Notes: generated by a model not told the origin, from the letters alone. A stretch of 64,000 nucleotides of DNA from Sclerodactyla briareus (GCA_026419785.1 JAODTK010004343.1:107224-171223); one strand, 5' to 3'. Counted from the first letter of the stretch, positions 34,030 through 45,884 are shown. Numbers and translations: made by a program.

Positions 34030-34335
34030 CTGAATTGTAATTTTGTCGGTATCACAGTAACGCCGATTCGGACTACTTTAAGTGTGTTCTTGATTTGTTG
34101 TAAAGGTGGTGTGTAATATACAAAGTTTGTGATTTCTATGCTCATACCTGGTAGGCCTATGTCACAGCTCATACAATCTCATTGAAAATTGACAAGGACA
34201 CAAGGTATACTCATGCTGTCTTTAGTAAAACCACAGTATTAAAAGCCTGGTTTTGGGGGGGGGTCCCTAATTACCCTACCTTGTAAGTTTTCTACATCAA
34301 TTTTGGACTACTTTTGGTGTTCCTTTTCATTATGA
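34030..34335. repeat. Satellite units, first block
   Basis: Units of about 233 bases with the words GGACTACTTT, TCTCATTGAAAATTGACAAG, TGCTGTCTTTAGTAAAACC and AGTATTAA. The same words recur at 37920-38500 and 39660-40240. This block ends where a retrotransposon 3' end begins. Confidence 0.7.
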
Positions 34336-34439
34336 GGATATGAGAAGCATGTGTTCCAAGATTTATGAAATGCCCATGTCATGGGTCACCTGCAATACTT
34401 TACATCCTGTGTCACATCCACACTCCAACTCGTCTAACC

Positions 34440-34676
34440 TCCATCCTCTGCAGCTAATACTCGCCTATTGGCACACAATACCACTAGAATTCCTTAATCA
34501 GTTCAGCGTCGTTTCTTCCAGTTGGCATTCCCAGACTCTGGAATTCGCTCTCATCACAATCAGGCGCTTGCCAACTTGAACACGTTCAGAAAACCACTGA
34601 AGACATTTTTATTCGCTTAATTCTTTTTTTTTCGCGCTACGATCTTCATGGACAGCGCTTATAATATAAAAATGTT
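34440..34676 (+). mobile_element. Non-LTR retrotransposon 3' end
   Basis: Across two frame breaks the plus strand encodes RLWNSL, then LNTFRKPLKTFLFA and a TAA at 34618-34620. The L-W-N-S-L ... F-K-x-x-L-K-x-x-L-F pattern is the conserved C-terminus of CR1/L2/Jockey-type reverse transcriptase proteins. A GGACAGCGCTTATAATATAAA tail follows (about 34652-34676), and then TATG repeats to about 34745, as is usual for 3' ends of such elements. The catalytic domain is absent: a 5'-truncated, dead copy. Confidence 0.65.
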
Positions 34677-34750
34677 GATGTATGTTGTATGTAGGTCTGT
34701 ATGTTATGTATGTATGTATGTATGTTATGTAGGTATGTATGTCTGTATGA
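34677..34750. repeat. TATG microsatellite
   Basis: Imperfect TATG/TGTA repeats directly follow the retrotransposon tail and probably derive from it. Confidence 0.85.
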
Positions 34751-36240
34751 AGGCGAGTCATCCAGTAAAAAAAATACGAGAGAAACCAAAAACTGAAAAG
34801 TGACGTATGCTATTGTGAGTCATATAACCCGTGTCGAAAAAAGAGTTCCCACAATTTAGCACTTAGCCCCCACCCCTTCTCGATGGTCTAATCAGTGTTA
34901 CATCATCAGCTTTCGGTATCACGGATGATAAAAATCGGATCGGGGCGGACCCACCCCCCCACCCACACAGGATATTAGGGGAAACTAGTCTGGCGTTACA
35001 ATGATTCGGTGGATCCCGCACTACACCGCTATAAGGCATGAGTTGTGAACTCAATTCAGAATAAATTTTTTATGGTCCTTGTCGAAAGATCATAATATTA
35101 ATATGAGGGCAAACACCAGTGTCACAGGCCATCCGAGGCAGTGACTATAGTCAAGTTGAGATCGAGTTGCGCAACTCGCGCGAAGATGGGAGAAGTAAGA
35201 GCTGGGTGAAGCAAAAGTGAAATGTTTACACAAAAAATGGGGTTTCTCGTAACTCAATGGAGATTCAGGCAACCTTTTGAGATTTGCGTAATTATATTTG
35301 GATAATCTGACAAGCTCACCATTTCAATGTCTAGCGCCCCTACCAAACCTAAGGCGTGTGAAAAGATCGGGAAGATGGGAAGTGCCTTTGCTAACATCGG
35401 GAGCCTTCATATCCCGAAATTTCTGTGTAAAACTACTCACCAACCGATTGCTGTCTATACAGTCAGATATGACTCAACGACCCATCTGAAGTATCAGCCC
35501 AGTAGCGTCGCCAAGGGCCGGGGGGCACGAGCCCCTGTCGAAAACCATGCCCCCTGTGTTCCTCCCCCCTTCCCCAATGCAATTTGTAAATTTTCTAAAA
35601 GAAAATTCTGTAGTCATTATTCGATGACCAGTTGATATAGACCTAGATGATAGAAAGGCAGTAGCCTAATTGTGTCAATGCTTCTCGCGTGGTAATAGTG
35701 GTGGAATTCGCCCCGGTTGCTCCCCCGTCTACCGACATTCTGCGAGCAGCTCTATATGGGAGAGGTCTTCCCATAGGCCCCTAGCTTATACCAATCTGTG
35801 AGGTGAAATTATCACAGCACCATTCTGCATTGAATGGACAACTCCGATCAACCTCTTTTGGATTTACTAAAACACTTTGACTCTAGATGCAATTTGAACT
35901 GCAGTATCCTAGGATATCAGATGCTTGAAGTTTCAGCTGAGGTTTTCCTCAAGGGAACTACTACTCGGAGTTGGGCTGCCTGTATCTCTATGGCATAATC
36001 GTTGCTATATGATTGGGACAGTATAGCTAAAGTTGTGCGGATTTTTCTCAGATGTGCACTGCGCGCCACAGAGGGTAGTATGTATGGCGCGCAATTGTTG
36101 AACATCTGGCTGAAAAGTTAAAATCAGGGCAACGATAGGACCGAGGTCTGGCATAATGTTCAAAAATTTCCAACGATTACAAAAATTGTGCTTAATTACG
36201 ATCATAAAACGCCCGGGAAAGGCCTTTCCCAGCGGGGAAA
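34751..36240. other. No clear gene; CAGTAGCG element end
   Basis: At 35497-35560 CAGTAGCGTCGCCAAGGG is followed by GGGGGGCACGAGCCCC, the end type of CAGTGGCG repeats. The frame at 35327-35635 runs into this repeat, so it is not accepted as a gene. The rest is unassigned. Confidence 0.4.
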
Positions 36241-37147
36241 GGAGGGGAGAGGAAAAAAATAAAAAAATTTCCGGGTGAGAGCCGCGCCAAACACTGGTGG
36301 CGCTCCGCTCAGATGGTATTTCCCTTTCCCCTGGGCCCCCCCCACGACGAAAAGTCTGGCGGACGCACTGTTATAGCTCCTTCCTCCTCCAGCGCCTCCA
36401 CTGAAAAAAATCCTACGGCACCACAGAAGTCAAGTACGGAAGTAGTAGGGCTTACTATTTCCTGCCAATTGAGTGATCCTATTGCTCTTGAAAATTCCTC
36501 AACGATTCTTGCCAAGCATGATTGGGCTCCGTTTAGATAGCTGGCAAGATCATCTCCCACATTTTATAACGGTGTTTACATCACCGGTATTCACATCTTG
36601 TTCACTTTGCTGAACATATATTTGATGGCTAAAATTAAGTGGGTTTGGCTTCAATCCTAGCTCCACCGTTTAGTAAATTTTAAATTTGCAGTATGTTTTT
36701 GGTGTTTAGTTTGAACCACTGCTGACGTATTCTTTCATACGAACATAGAGAGGCGTAGATGCTGTGTTGACTATATTTATCTTGCCTAAATCCTTCCGAG
36801 TGAAAACTCTTCAACATTCTTTCTCACTGAAATTGCACATCCAGATTTTTGCAATTAGCCCGGCGAGTGCCATTTCCGGCGATCTTGGAGGTAAAAAAGC
36901 CAAATTTTCTGGTGCGCTACGCGCCAACCAACCGTGGGCGCTCCGCTCATAAAGTAAATTGCAGTCCACATGCCCCCCCCTCCACCCCCCACTTTTCGAA
37001 ACGGGGTTGACGCCCCTGATTTTGCATCTAGAGACTGTGAGGGAGAAACGCAGAAGAAATGGGCTAAATAACACTTATCGCAACTTGCTGCACAAGGAAC
37101 GCCACTGCAAGCTGCCAAGTATATAACCCTTATATATCAATGCATAG

Positions 37148-37321
37148 GTGGAGGCGTTCGTGGAAGGTGCCCTGCTCCTGGCTGAAATCATGCACGAGAT
37201 CCAGGAGATGTTCGTTTCATGCTTGCGTACGCAGTTCCCAGCTCAGCTGCAGCCGCTAAAGCCCGATGCAGTTCGCCTCATTCCCAGACAGGAAATAATC
37301 CGTTTTGAGGTGCATCAGTGA
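37148..37321 (+). CDS. Candidate exon, unknown product
   Basis: An acceptor-like ATCAATGCATAG is followed by 57 codons with G/C-ending codon use unlike its surroundings: VEAFVEGALLLAEIMHEIQ, EMFVSCLRTQFPAQLQPL and DAVRLIPRQEIIRFEVHQ, then TGA. A GAG/GTGCAT donor just before the stop is possible. The helical, Leu/Glu-rich start looks like real protein. No family recognised, no partner exon found. Confidence 0.3.
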   Translation: MEAFVEGALLLAEIMHEIQEMFVSCLRTQFPAQLQPLKPDAVRLIPRQEIIRFEVHQ

Positions 37322-37747
37322 TTTCAGCCTTATATAAAATTGTACTTTTATGAAGGAGAAGAATGCCAATTACACTTACACATCAGTAATTCATATGAAC
37401 CTATTGTCACGTTCATTTTTCTCCAGACTCATTTTTCTTAAAGATCAACAAGGTACATATACGGCACTGTAACATATCAGTGAACCATAAACGAGAGTTT
37501 GTTTAGTGTCGGCATATCGTGTGGGCCTACGGACAGAGGAATCAATGCTGTCATTCGATGCGTGTTTATATATTGTGGAATATTATTTGGAAGGAAACCC
37601 CAACCTTACATTCAGCATTCAATTATTTCAGTATGAGTATGCGAGATTTGGTTGTTCTCATGTAATTCACGATAAAAAAAAAAAAAAGACTTTTGTTTTT
37701 TAGTGATATTGAGTATTAAAACGGTCCCCTCTCACTCCCGACCGGGA
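37322..37747. other. No recognisable gene
   Basis: AT-rich, with an A-run at 37674-37687. Nothing else is recognised. Confidence 0.4.
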
Positions 37748-37919
37748 GCTTTCCGGCGATCTGGGAGGTGGCTAAACCTCAAATTTCTGTGCACTCCCCG
37801 CCAGACGATGGTGGCGCTCCACCTAGATAGTGACCCGCGCCACCCGGGTTGACAAATCCTGCATACGAGCCTGGTATTATTATGTATGTATTATGTATGT
37901 ATGATGTATTTATGTATAT

Positions 37920-38505
37920 GGTGTAATATCATAAACCTTGTTCACTGGAAAATGACAAGGTATGCCCGCTGCTATCTTCAGTAAAAACGTAGTATTACGA
38001 GGAGTATGGTGGCTTAGTAACTCAAATTCAATTTTCGTATACAGAGATATCAATTTTGACTACTTTTTGTTCCTAATTGTTTATGAAGGTATAACGAATT
38101 GTGTTTTCTAGCCTATGATCTGCCTATGTGTCGACAGTGTGTATGCAATAACCAATAACCAATTTATACGCCCTGCCACTTTGAGTAAAACTACACTATT
38201 GAGCTAGAATCAAATGTTGCTTTAATAACCTACTTGGTATTTTCGTATCAGTGACGTCATTCGGACTCTGTGTGTTCTCATTTGTTGAGAAGGTAAGTTT
38301 TCTATGGTCATGCATGAATATACTGTAGGTCCACAAAAAAGTGTGGTATTCATATACATGCTAATTGGAAATGTGACAAGTTCGATACCCGTGTTGTTTC
38401 TTCGTAAAATTGCGTCTTGAGAGACGTATTTTGCTTAATAACCCAATTATAATTTATTTGCATTCATTGTAACACAAACCTTGATTGTTATCCCTTACTA
38501 TTCAA
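37920..38505. repeat. Satellite units, second block
   Basis: Two to three units of about 205-230 bases with CACTGGAAAATGACAAGGTA, TATCTTCAGTAAAA, GTAGTATTA, TTTTCGTAT and GACTACTTTTTG. The block ends exactly where the tail of the minus-strand retrotransposon (38507) begins, suggesting insertion into the array. TATG-type repeats at 37872-37920 precede it. Confidence 0.7.
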
Positions 38506-38506
38506 G

Positions 38507-39370
38507 CAATCAATCAAATCAATAAAAAATTATATAGCGCCCTATATCCCGTGTACGACAAGATGCTCAGTGGCGTCATAGGAGTCAATTGAGAATGCTC
38601 TGCAAGAAACAGATGGGCTTTTAGTCTTCTCTCAAAAGTGCTGACATTGGCGATGATTTTCTATCCACTGAATTTGTTCCAGATTTCAGGGAGCTGCTAC
38701 AGAAAATGAAACGGCGGCCTAAGTTGCCGCTTCCCATTCAGGTACCCTAGAAGGCCCTTGCTCGAATATCGAATTAACAGGAAGCAGAACTAAAGGTGTG
38801 ATCAACTGCCTAAGTACTGCGTGCCTGAAAGCTCATTCAGGATTTTATAAGCCATTTTCGAGTCTTTAATAAAAATTCAATGCGATAGGCAACTGGTACC
38901 AGTGCACTGTTGCAGAATTGGAGGTGTATGGTTTTGTTGTTTTTTTGTACAAGTGGCAATTCTAGCTGGCGCAGCATTCTGAGCTCGTGGAGACATTGTA
39001 CATTTAACCTACGGGTAGTCCTACAGCAGGGAATTACAACAAGATCGATGTCACAACGCGTGAACAATTGTAAGAGCATCTTTCATCAATCGAATAACTT
39101 CTGATTCGGCCAATTTTCCGCAGAAAGAGTGAATGTCAACTGCACATGCTTTCCCAATGTGTTTGCCTAAACGGAACAATCAATCAAATATGACACCAAT
39201 ATCTTGGCAGATTGCGACAGTCACAATGGCACTGGAGTCAGATGGTAATGTCAGGAATTTGTGACAGACAGTAGTCAAATTTAGAGGCGAGTGACAATGA
39301 CATCGGTCCTTGAGTCCGTTCAGTTTTCAATTTGTTCAGAGTCTCCTTGCTTAATATAGTGACACGCCCT
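38507..39370 (-). mobile_element. L2/CR1-like non-LTR retrotransposon, 3' part
   Basis: Read on the minus strand, with several frame breaks, the protein gives QDIGVIFD, KHIGKACAVDIHSFCGKL, VIRLMKDALTIVHA, RAQNAAPARIATCTKKQQ, VAYRIEFLLKT and finally an E-I-W-N-K ... F-E-R-R-L-K-A-H-L-F ending. These are the thumb and C-terminal motifs of L2/CR1-type reverse transcriptases (G-V-x-F-D; Q-N-A-A-A-R; x-x-x-R-I-x-F-K). The 3' tail GGGCGCTATATAAT is followed by decayed ATTG/TTGA repeats at 38507-38530. The catalytic palm is missing, so this is a 5'-truncated relic. Confidence 0.75.
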
Positions 39371-39384
39371 CAATTGTAGACACA

Positions 39385-39650
39385 GCGGAAGAGAGTTTGT
39401 GTTTTCTTGAGAAGGGTTTTAGCCTGCGTTGACTTTCTATATAGCCATAATGGCCCTATATGCCTGCCATGAACTGTTGTGTGTTCCCTGTCTGACACAT
39501 TAACCAGTGAAAAAGTTGACAAGACTCCCCTGCCATTTTAAGCAAGCCGAAAAGTGCACAATTTGGCTTCAACTTGCGTAACTTATGATTTTTCGTATCA
39601 TAAGTTTATGTTTGTCTGATTTCTCAAGCTTCCTTAGAGACTTGTCATAA
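39385..39650. repeat. Diverged satellite relative, copy 1
   Basis: GTGTTTTCTTGAGAAGG, GACTTTCTATATAGCCATA, AGTTGACAAGAC, CATTTTAAGC and ATTTTTCGTAT recur at 40255-40540 in the same order. Some words (TTGACAAG, TTTTCGTAT) are shared with the main satellite, so it may be an older variant unit. Confidence 0.6.
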
Positions 39651-39659
39651 CTGAAACTG

Positions 39660-40240
39660 TCACCATCCAATTCAAGTCTCTACAGTGTGTATTCAATGGT
39701 ATCATGCAGTCTCATTGAAAGTTTTACACGTTATACCCTGCTGTCTTTATTAAAACTGCAGTATTAATAGAAGCAGGATGCTGCTTTGAATATCAACTAA
39801 ATTGTCATTTTTCGTATCCATGATATCAATTTGACCACTTCCAGCGTTCCTACTTATTCATGACTGAGGGAATGACTGACAAGTTTGTTTCAACTCTATA
39901 AATGCCTACAATATGTCTACAGTGTGTATTTGCAGATCTTATTAAAAATTGATAAGTTATACCCTGTCATCTTTAGTAAAACTGCAGTATTAATAGAAGC
40001 ATGTTGTCCATATCTAAATTGTATTTCCGTATTCATTGATAATCACTTTTGAACTACTTTTGAGTGTGTTTCCAATTATTTTATGAAGGTGACGAGTAGT
40101 GATATGCTAGATGTCTACATTGTGGATTCCCACAATATTCTCATTGAAAATCAAACTCATATTCCCTGTCCTCCTTTATAAATTGCATATTTAAGAGAAG
40201 CTAGTGCATATGACCTAAATTATAAAAATTTTTTTTTTTT
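39660..40240. repeat. Satellite units, third block
   Basis: Nearly three units of about 218 bases. GTCTACAGTGTGTATT, TCTCATTGAAA, TTATACCCTG, AAACTGCAGTATTAATAGAAG and TTTCGTATTCATTGATA recur. This is the clearest part of the array. Confidence 0.75.
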
Positions 40241-40254
40241 CGCAGTTATTACTT

Positions 40255-40540
40255 AACCACAAACTGATTGTGTTCCTTGCTATTTAGCAAGGTTTCAGAG
40301 GCCTGCTGACTTTCATATACCCATAGCTCTATGCCTGAATAAAACTGTGTTGTGTCGATCACTGATCCATCACCGTAAAAAGTTGACAAGACTAACCCCT
40401 TCCGTTTTAGCCAGAAATGCCTACTATTTGGAAAAAAAAATCGCTTTATTTGTGTAAATTGGGATTTTTCGTATTCAATAAGGTAAAAGTTTTGTCTAAT
40501 TCCATAAAGTTCTCTCACTATTTATGAGTTTTTCTTTTTT
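40255..40540. repeat. Diverged satellite relative, copy 2
   Basis: Same order of words as 39385-39650 (GCTGACTTTCATATACCCATA, AAAGTTGACAAGACTAACCC, GTTTTAGCC, GATTTTTCGTAT). The two copies bracket the third satellite block. Confidence 0.6.
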
Positions 40541-40614
40541 CTAACCCATTATGTGCCTATATTACTGTGTGTACTCACCACGGTCATACTCTCTCACTTC
40601 ACCAGTTGTTCTAG

Positions 40615-41168
40615 CTGTTAAGCGCTGCCATAGACGTCACCAATCTGTCATATTCATCCTGATTGGGAAAATCTGTAACTTAAAAACTAATGAAAAGCTG
40701 ATGGCGGCCTCTGTCACATCACTGAGAGCAGGTAGGTTCTGAGTGGTGTCAGTGTCGGTGTAATCCCCTCCATGGGAGGGAATGACAGGCTGTATCCAGT
40801 GGATGATAGTAACAGCCTGGCTTCCATAAACACAGTCAGTATGTCTCCTCTCACTGACATGCTGTCTGCCGCGGTCCCCCCGTTCATTGTGATAGGAGGC
40901 TTTAATACGGTTAACTTTGTTTACGCGTTCCTACGTAACACTACAGACTCTACATTCAGTGATCCTGTACAGTATATCACACAGTGTACGGTCGCCTCAC
41001 CTGATATATCGCCACCTTGACACCGCCATCATCCCAGACAAGGTAATTGTATTTAGTTTAGATAAACTATTACTAAATAACATAATCTTGTTAGATTCAC
41101 TCAAACCAACATAGACCTCCCCGCCTCTCACTTTGACATCACAGAGGCCGCAAACATCGAACTTTAGC
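40615..41168 (+). CDS. Candidate coding block, unknown product
   Basis: An acceptor (GTTGTTCTAG) opens VKRCHRRHQSVIFILIGKIC and KLMAASVTSLRAG. After a 1-base shift it goes on VLSGVSVGVIPSMGGNDRL, SNSLASINTVSMSPLTDML, then FNTVNFVYAFLRNTTDS. Later pieces in other frames read YRHLDTAIIPDK (before an AAG/GTAATT donor at 41041) and NIDLPASHFDITEAANIEL before TAG. Ser/Thr-rich, N-glycosylation-like N-T-T and beta-type pattern suggest an extracellular segment. I do not recognise a family. Frame breaks are at least two. Confidence 0.35.
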
Positions 41169-41446
41169 TTCGTTATTTTTTCTAACTGTATTAAAACCGT
41201 AGTATTTCGCTTTTATCGTTCGACAACGAACAAGTTAACACACAGAATCCTTGAGGATGAGACATATCGAGCAGAGCTAGTTTCCCGTTAGTCTCAAACT
41301 CTTTAGAATTAATCATCTCACAATATCCTGCACAACAGGGATTAATATTTGAACAGATCGTGAATGTCCGCGGTGTCTTCTCATGCCAGCCCCGAACCTA
41401 GCAATAACGTTGTTCGGGCCCCAGCTTCATTCGACCACCCCTCACC

Positions 41447-41511
41447 ATGGTGTCCAGTAACGGAAACGTTAGTTCAGAGTGCGTGAACGCTATAAGACAA
41501 CGGAGTGAAAG
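41447..41511 (+). CDS. Candidate first coding exon
   Basis: CACCATGG at 41443-41450 is a near-perfect vertebrate-type start context. The frame reads MVSSNGNVSSECVNAIRQRS and ends in a consensus donor, AAAG/GTGAGG. No partner with matching phase is certain: the 42236 exon would need a 1-base adjustment. No domain. Confidence 0.35.
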
Positions 41512-41689
41512 GTGAGGAATGAAGTTCAGCTTGGTATCCAGGTAACGGCTCTGGTTAAAGGTAAATTAAAAAATAGGCCACTGTGCTGGAGTGGACCTGG
41601 GAGTGGTCGAATGTGTAATGTTATGTATACTATCCATAGCACGGCCCGCACAGAGAACATAAGTTCGTCAAAATTATGAGAGACTAAGA

Positions 41690-43095
41690 AACGTTAGTCC
41701 CAGTTAGTCGGCAGGCTGACTAACTTTAGGGAACAAAATTCTCTCCTGAATTTCATTTGTGGGGCGCGGACTACCCACTCGAAATAGACTAACGTTTGTG
41801 CAAGACAATGGGCTAGACAACTACGATTGCGCGCAGACTAACTTTTCCTCCCTCCAACGGTTTTGACTGTGGGGCGGCGTCCATTACTGGGCTATTTGAC
41901 TAACTTATGACTAACGTTTTGGCGCCCAATTTTACCGCCGTTTTGATGATCTCTTTGTTCATCGTTCAGTTGCAAAACATAGTGTGATATCATTGTATGC
42001 ATGTTGCCCACTCTTCCCTGTTTCCTTTTTATCCCACCAATTCGCGAGAAGTCAAATGATGCTTTTTGAGGAATTTTGAGACAGGCTTATTGTTTGTGGG
42101 GGGTGATTGCCACTGAATATGTCATTTTTGGAATATAGTGTGTTGCTAAGTGAAGTCTAGAGGTGACAAAACAACTCGATATCCCGAGTAATCAACCCTA
42201 ATCAGACTATAGTCAGTACTGCCGTGACTGTACAGGGCACAACACGCACATTCCGTGGCATGCATTTCCGCGAGTTAGAACATTTTTTGGAAGTTAATTT
42301 GATCTACGAATCTAACCATCTACAAAGATTAGATTATCGTGTCCCCCGAGAAGGACTTCATACTAGAGGATTTGGGTTCATTCTAAAGGCTGGGAGAAAT
42401 CTTGTGAATGAGATAGGGCCTACCGCGGTAGTTTCACTTCCGAGTAGCATTAACCTGCAGTATAGACGTTGAGAAGTGTGACCTGATCCATTTCCAAGCG
42501 TTGGACTCTATCATAGCAAAGCATTTAGTTTTTGTTTTGACATTTTATAGCTTCATATAGCTTCGTATTATTTTACAATCGAGTATTCCATATATTGCTC
42601 GATATTTTAAAACATACATACCGTCAAGGTGCTGCTGAATAAATTGCTTTGAAAACCACTTTGTGTTCCACGAGTTTGTTTAACAAGGCTACGCAACTCC
42701 CATTGAAGTATCACCACCAGCATGAGGGGGAGTTTTGAGACCAGACTATCCATTGTTTACGCCCGAACGAAGTGCCACTTTAGCAATCTACATGCATTGC
42801 CCAGCACTCAGTCATACGGTAGTCAAGCAGTATTCAAGCTACCTGGACTAACCTCCTTAGTCAAATTAGTCAAACGCGGCACCAGATAGACTAACCGAAA
42901 GTTAGTCGTAATTTAGTCTAGCGCTGGTATAGGTTTGTTCAGCTAGCTTGACTAACTTGCTTGACTACCATTATTGTCTAGCGAGCTTGACTATCTCCTT
43001 GACGAGTAATAGATTATTCCTAGCCACTTGATAACAAAAGTTAGTCAAACGAGGCACCAGATAGACTAGCCTAATCTAACCAAAAGTTAGGCAAC
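41690..43095. repeat. Two clusters of GTTAGTC/GACTAAC motifs
   Basis: At least seven GTTAGTC or GACTAAC words lie in 41690-41925 and about as many in 42843-43095, in both orientations. In the right cluster a block TTAGTCAAACGCGGCACCAG with AGATAGACTA recurs about 170 bases later. The stretch between the clusters (41930-42840) lacks the motif. Subterminal motif clusters of this kind are typical of DNA transposon ends, but no terminal inverted repeat was found. Confidence 0.6.
42236..42472 (+). CDS. Candidate terminal exon with poly(A) signal
   Basis: The acceptor GTGACTGTACAG opens a clean 78-codon frame (GTTRTFRGMHFRELEHFLEV, then LQRLDYRVPREGLHTRGFG and NEIGPTAVVSLPSSINLQ) to TGA at 42470-42472. 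An AATAAA lies at 42638-42643, a normal distance for a short 3' UTR. It lies between two GTTAGTC clusters, so it could belong to a transposon. No family recognised. Confidence 0.35.
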   Translation, partial: GTTRTFRGMHFRELEHFLEVNLIYESNHLQRLDYRVPREGLHTRGFGFILKAGRNLVNEIGPTAVVSLPSSINLQYRR

Positions 43096-45884
43096 GACAA
43101 TTTATTTTTTCAGTGCGGGGACTTCGATGTTAAATAATTCTATAAATAACAGTCCCGTGCTCTGATATTGTAAATGCGTACATCATGACTCGAACATAAA
43201 TAAAATTAGATGAATACCAGAGAATCTTCTTGGCATTATCGTCCTTCTGGGGGAATCACCGACAAACACCCGGCAAACCAGACATAGTAATCGGAGGGAG
43301 GGGAGAAAGACCATGATCGCGGACTGTTATTTCGGCCGAAATGGACAAAACCACATTTTTTCTGGTGGTTGGGGCCAATATTTGGATTGAGCACGAGTGT
43401 ACTACTTGTTCTTTCATTTTTATTTTTTTGTGTGTTTTTCTAATTTAAATGGTAGCCCCCCCCCCCCCCCTTACCTATATTTGACGGACTCTAGGCTATA
43501 CCTGAAGACCTTTCGAATCATCCATAAAAATACAACTTGACGGTGCGGTGACGCACGATAAAAACAGGACAAAACGGCTGTTTTCAAATGGAGAGATCGT
43601 ACCTCGCAACAGGTTACAAGGTTAATATATTGTAGTGGCGCACTATCCAAACAGATTTACCATAGTTCACTGTGAATGGTGGCGCTATACGTTTTGGCAA
43701 ACCCAGAGTGGTCCATTTATAATAGAGAGATTGGCCAAAAACTCCGATGCAACCACGGGGGCCTGGTCCCTATCAGCTGAGGAGCACCAATATCCGTAGG
43801 GCCAGTACTTAGAGCCAAGAGCCTGAGACGGCCCAAGCGCTCGCTCGACATTTAAGAGTCATTGCATATAATCTTACATCCTCGTAGCTTACGCCTCCAT
43901 ATTGACACCCTCGTCCAATATCCGCGGTCGCATCTTTGTAACGTATCAGTGCATCGCGGACCCTCTTTGTCGTAACACTTCTTAGGAATGAAAAGTATCT
44001 CATCAGTCTGCATTGCTGTAATTAATAGTCCCCCCTAGGCAAGCAGAACATACGCTTTCCGTGTAGTTACCGAGTCAACCACATCCTCTCTTTTCATTGC
44101 GCTAGTGAAAGATTACGGCCTTTTCTCCTGAATGAATGCCCAAATTTACTATCTATACCAAAAAAACAACAGAAGTGACCAGTTGTTTTTATGAAGTTTT
44201 CAGACTTTTATGATTTACCGGTAATGCATGCTTTTAACTTGTTTTACTATGGACGTTTAACAGAAAGAGCCTTTCTTTCTCGGCCAGAGTCATTAGGCCT
44301 AGCCTAATAAATCATGATAGGCCCCGAGTTGCATTTCAGTATTTCAGAAGAGGCGATAACCCAGTATTTCATCAATTCGAAGATGTCGGAAATGTTACGC
44401 ATTTTCGCATTGAACATATAAAAATACAATTTATTATGCGTGCGTGTTACCAGTTATCATAAATTAATGATTCAGATACAGATAATCACCCTAAATACTT
44501 ACCTAGGGAATTTCGAATATTTATTAACAAATAATGTCAATAGCAACGTTCATTTGAACATACGCCAATTAATTATTATCCCTAATTTATTCGAGCACTA
44601 TGCAAATAATTAGTAGATATAAAATACTGCGGCCGGGTAAATTCCTATAGACAGTATTGAAAATACCCTCCTAATATGCAGCTCAATTACAGAGTTTGGT
44701 TGGCAACCACATATAGCTTGGACATAATTGATTGCATCGAGTCCCTTTGTACAACCACTCCGATAGTCAGCAATATAAGTTATAGCACAAAAAGGATAAA
44801 TATTCCATTATACTCTCGTAACACCGCGCGAAAAATTAGATGAACCACTTAACATGACATCGATAACAAATCAGCCTCTCCTCATATAGGGGCGATATAC
44901 CGTATCGATATCGATTTGTACTGGAACGTTTTCACTAGGACGGTTTTATCGTTTTTCATCGTCAAGTCTTTGCACACGTCGCACTTTTTCAACAGTTACT
45001 AACAGACAACTCTCACTTCGCACATACTCACACAATGACACACACCCCACACCAGTTCCCGTCTAAGTCGAATATGAAGTTTTCACATTAATCTACTCAC
45101 GGGGCGACTCTTAACCATGTGGAAAGCCATTCAATTCTTCTGGTCGAGATTACTGGCGGGAGGCAAAGAGCGACGAGTGGAAACACTCAATGACACTCAT
45201 ACTAATGTAACATTATGATTAATATATCCTGTTGTGTAGATTTATAAATGTGTTAACCTTCAGTAACTGAGCATCGTTGTTCGATAGGCAGGTAATGAAT
45301 TGTTATTGTTGCTGTGTCTGATTCATATTGTCACCATGGACTCAAGTGTAAAATACCAAATACTGAATCGAATTTCGCGATTATAACACGCGAAAATACA
45401 ATCGTTTTTGGTTGTTGTTGTTTTTGTAGGATGTCGATGATATTCGAACCACTGCGTGCATCTTTCACGTTGGCTAGCACATACAACATTCCTTGGCGTT
45501 CTTATTATGCCGTCGAGGTTCAATATTTCTATTGACTTGAAAATAGCAACCACCTTTGTTTCAAAACAGACCATGGCAACAATGTTGGGGGGAGTGTAGT
45601 TTACTGTTACTGACGGTTGGTGCTCTAGCTATCAGCAACTCTACCTTAGCATTGGGGAAGTGAGGTTGAAGTAATTTTTGGATGTTGGTTATCATTATTT
45701 TGATAGGGTTGTAGTCTAGATCGAATGAGACGAGACCATTGGCGTCTTGCCCATTGGTGTCCGCCACCACCCCCCCCAAAAAAAAATGTTTTGTTCCAGG
45801 TGTCATATAAAATTTTTTGTGATAAATCATAAAAAAGATTATTCCAACGATAATAAGCCTATATAGTTGATCGTTCTCCATACG
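43096..45884. other. No clear gene
   Basis: A C-run lies at 43457-43470. Minus-strand frames at 43809-44003 and 45561-45911 (the latter reading ENDQLYRLIIVGIIFFMIY and DTNGQDANGLVSFDLDYN) are protein-like in places but lack splice borders. A plus-strand 33-codon frame with context AACCATGTGG (45117-45218) is equally unproven. AT-rich elsewhere. Confidence 0.35.

Larger units (their letters stand above)
36245..37840. repeat. Three copies of a CGCTCCGCTC-bearing repeat
   Basis: Copies at about 36265-36330, 36868-36960 and 37748-37840 share TTTCCGG, GATCTTGGAGGT (or its variant), AAATTTTCTG, GCGCTACGCGCC and GGTGGCGCTCCGCTC. The second and third are the best match. The minus-strand frame at 36309-36560 (LARIVEEFSRAIGSLNWQEI and so on) starts inside copy 1 and has no known domain. 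Confidence 0.6.

Noticed and set aside
35327-35635. 102-codon plus-strand frame
   Set aside because: Its second half is the end of a CAGTAGCG/G-run repeat, so the open frame is not evidence of a gene.
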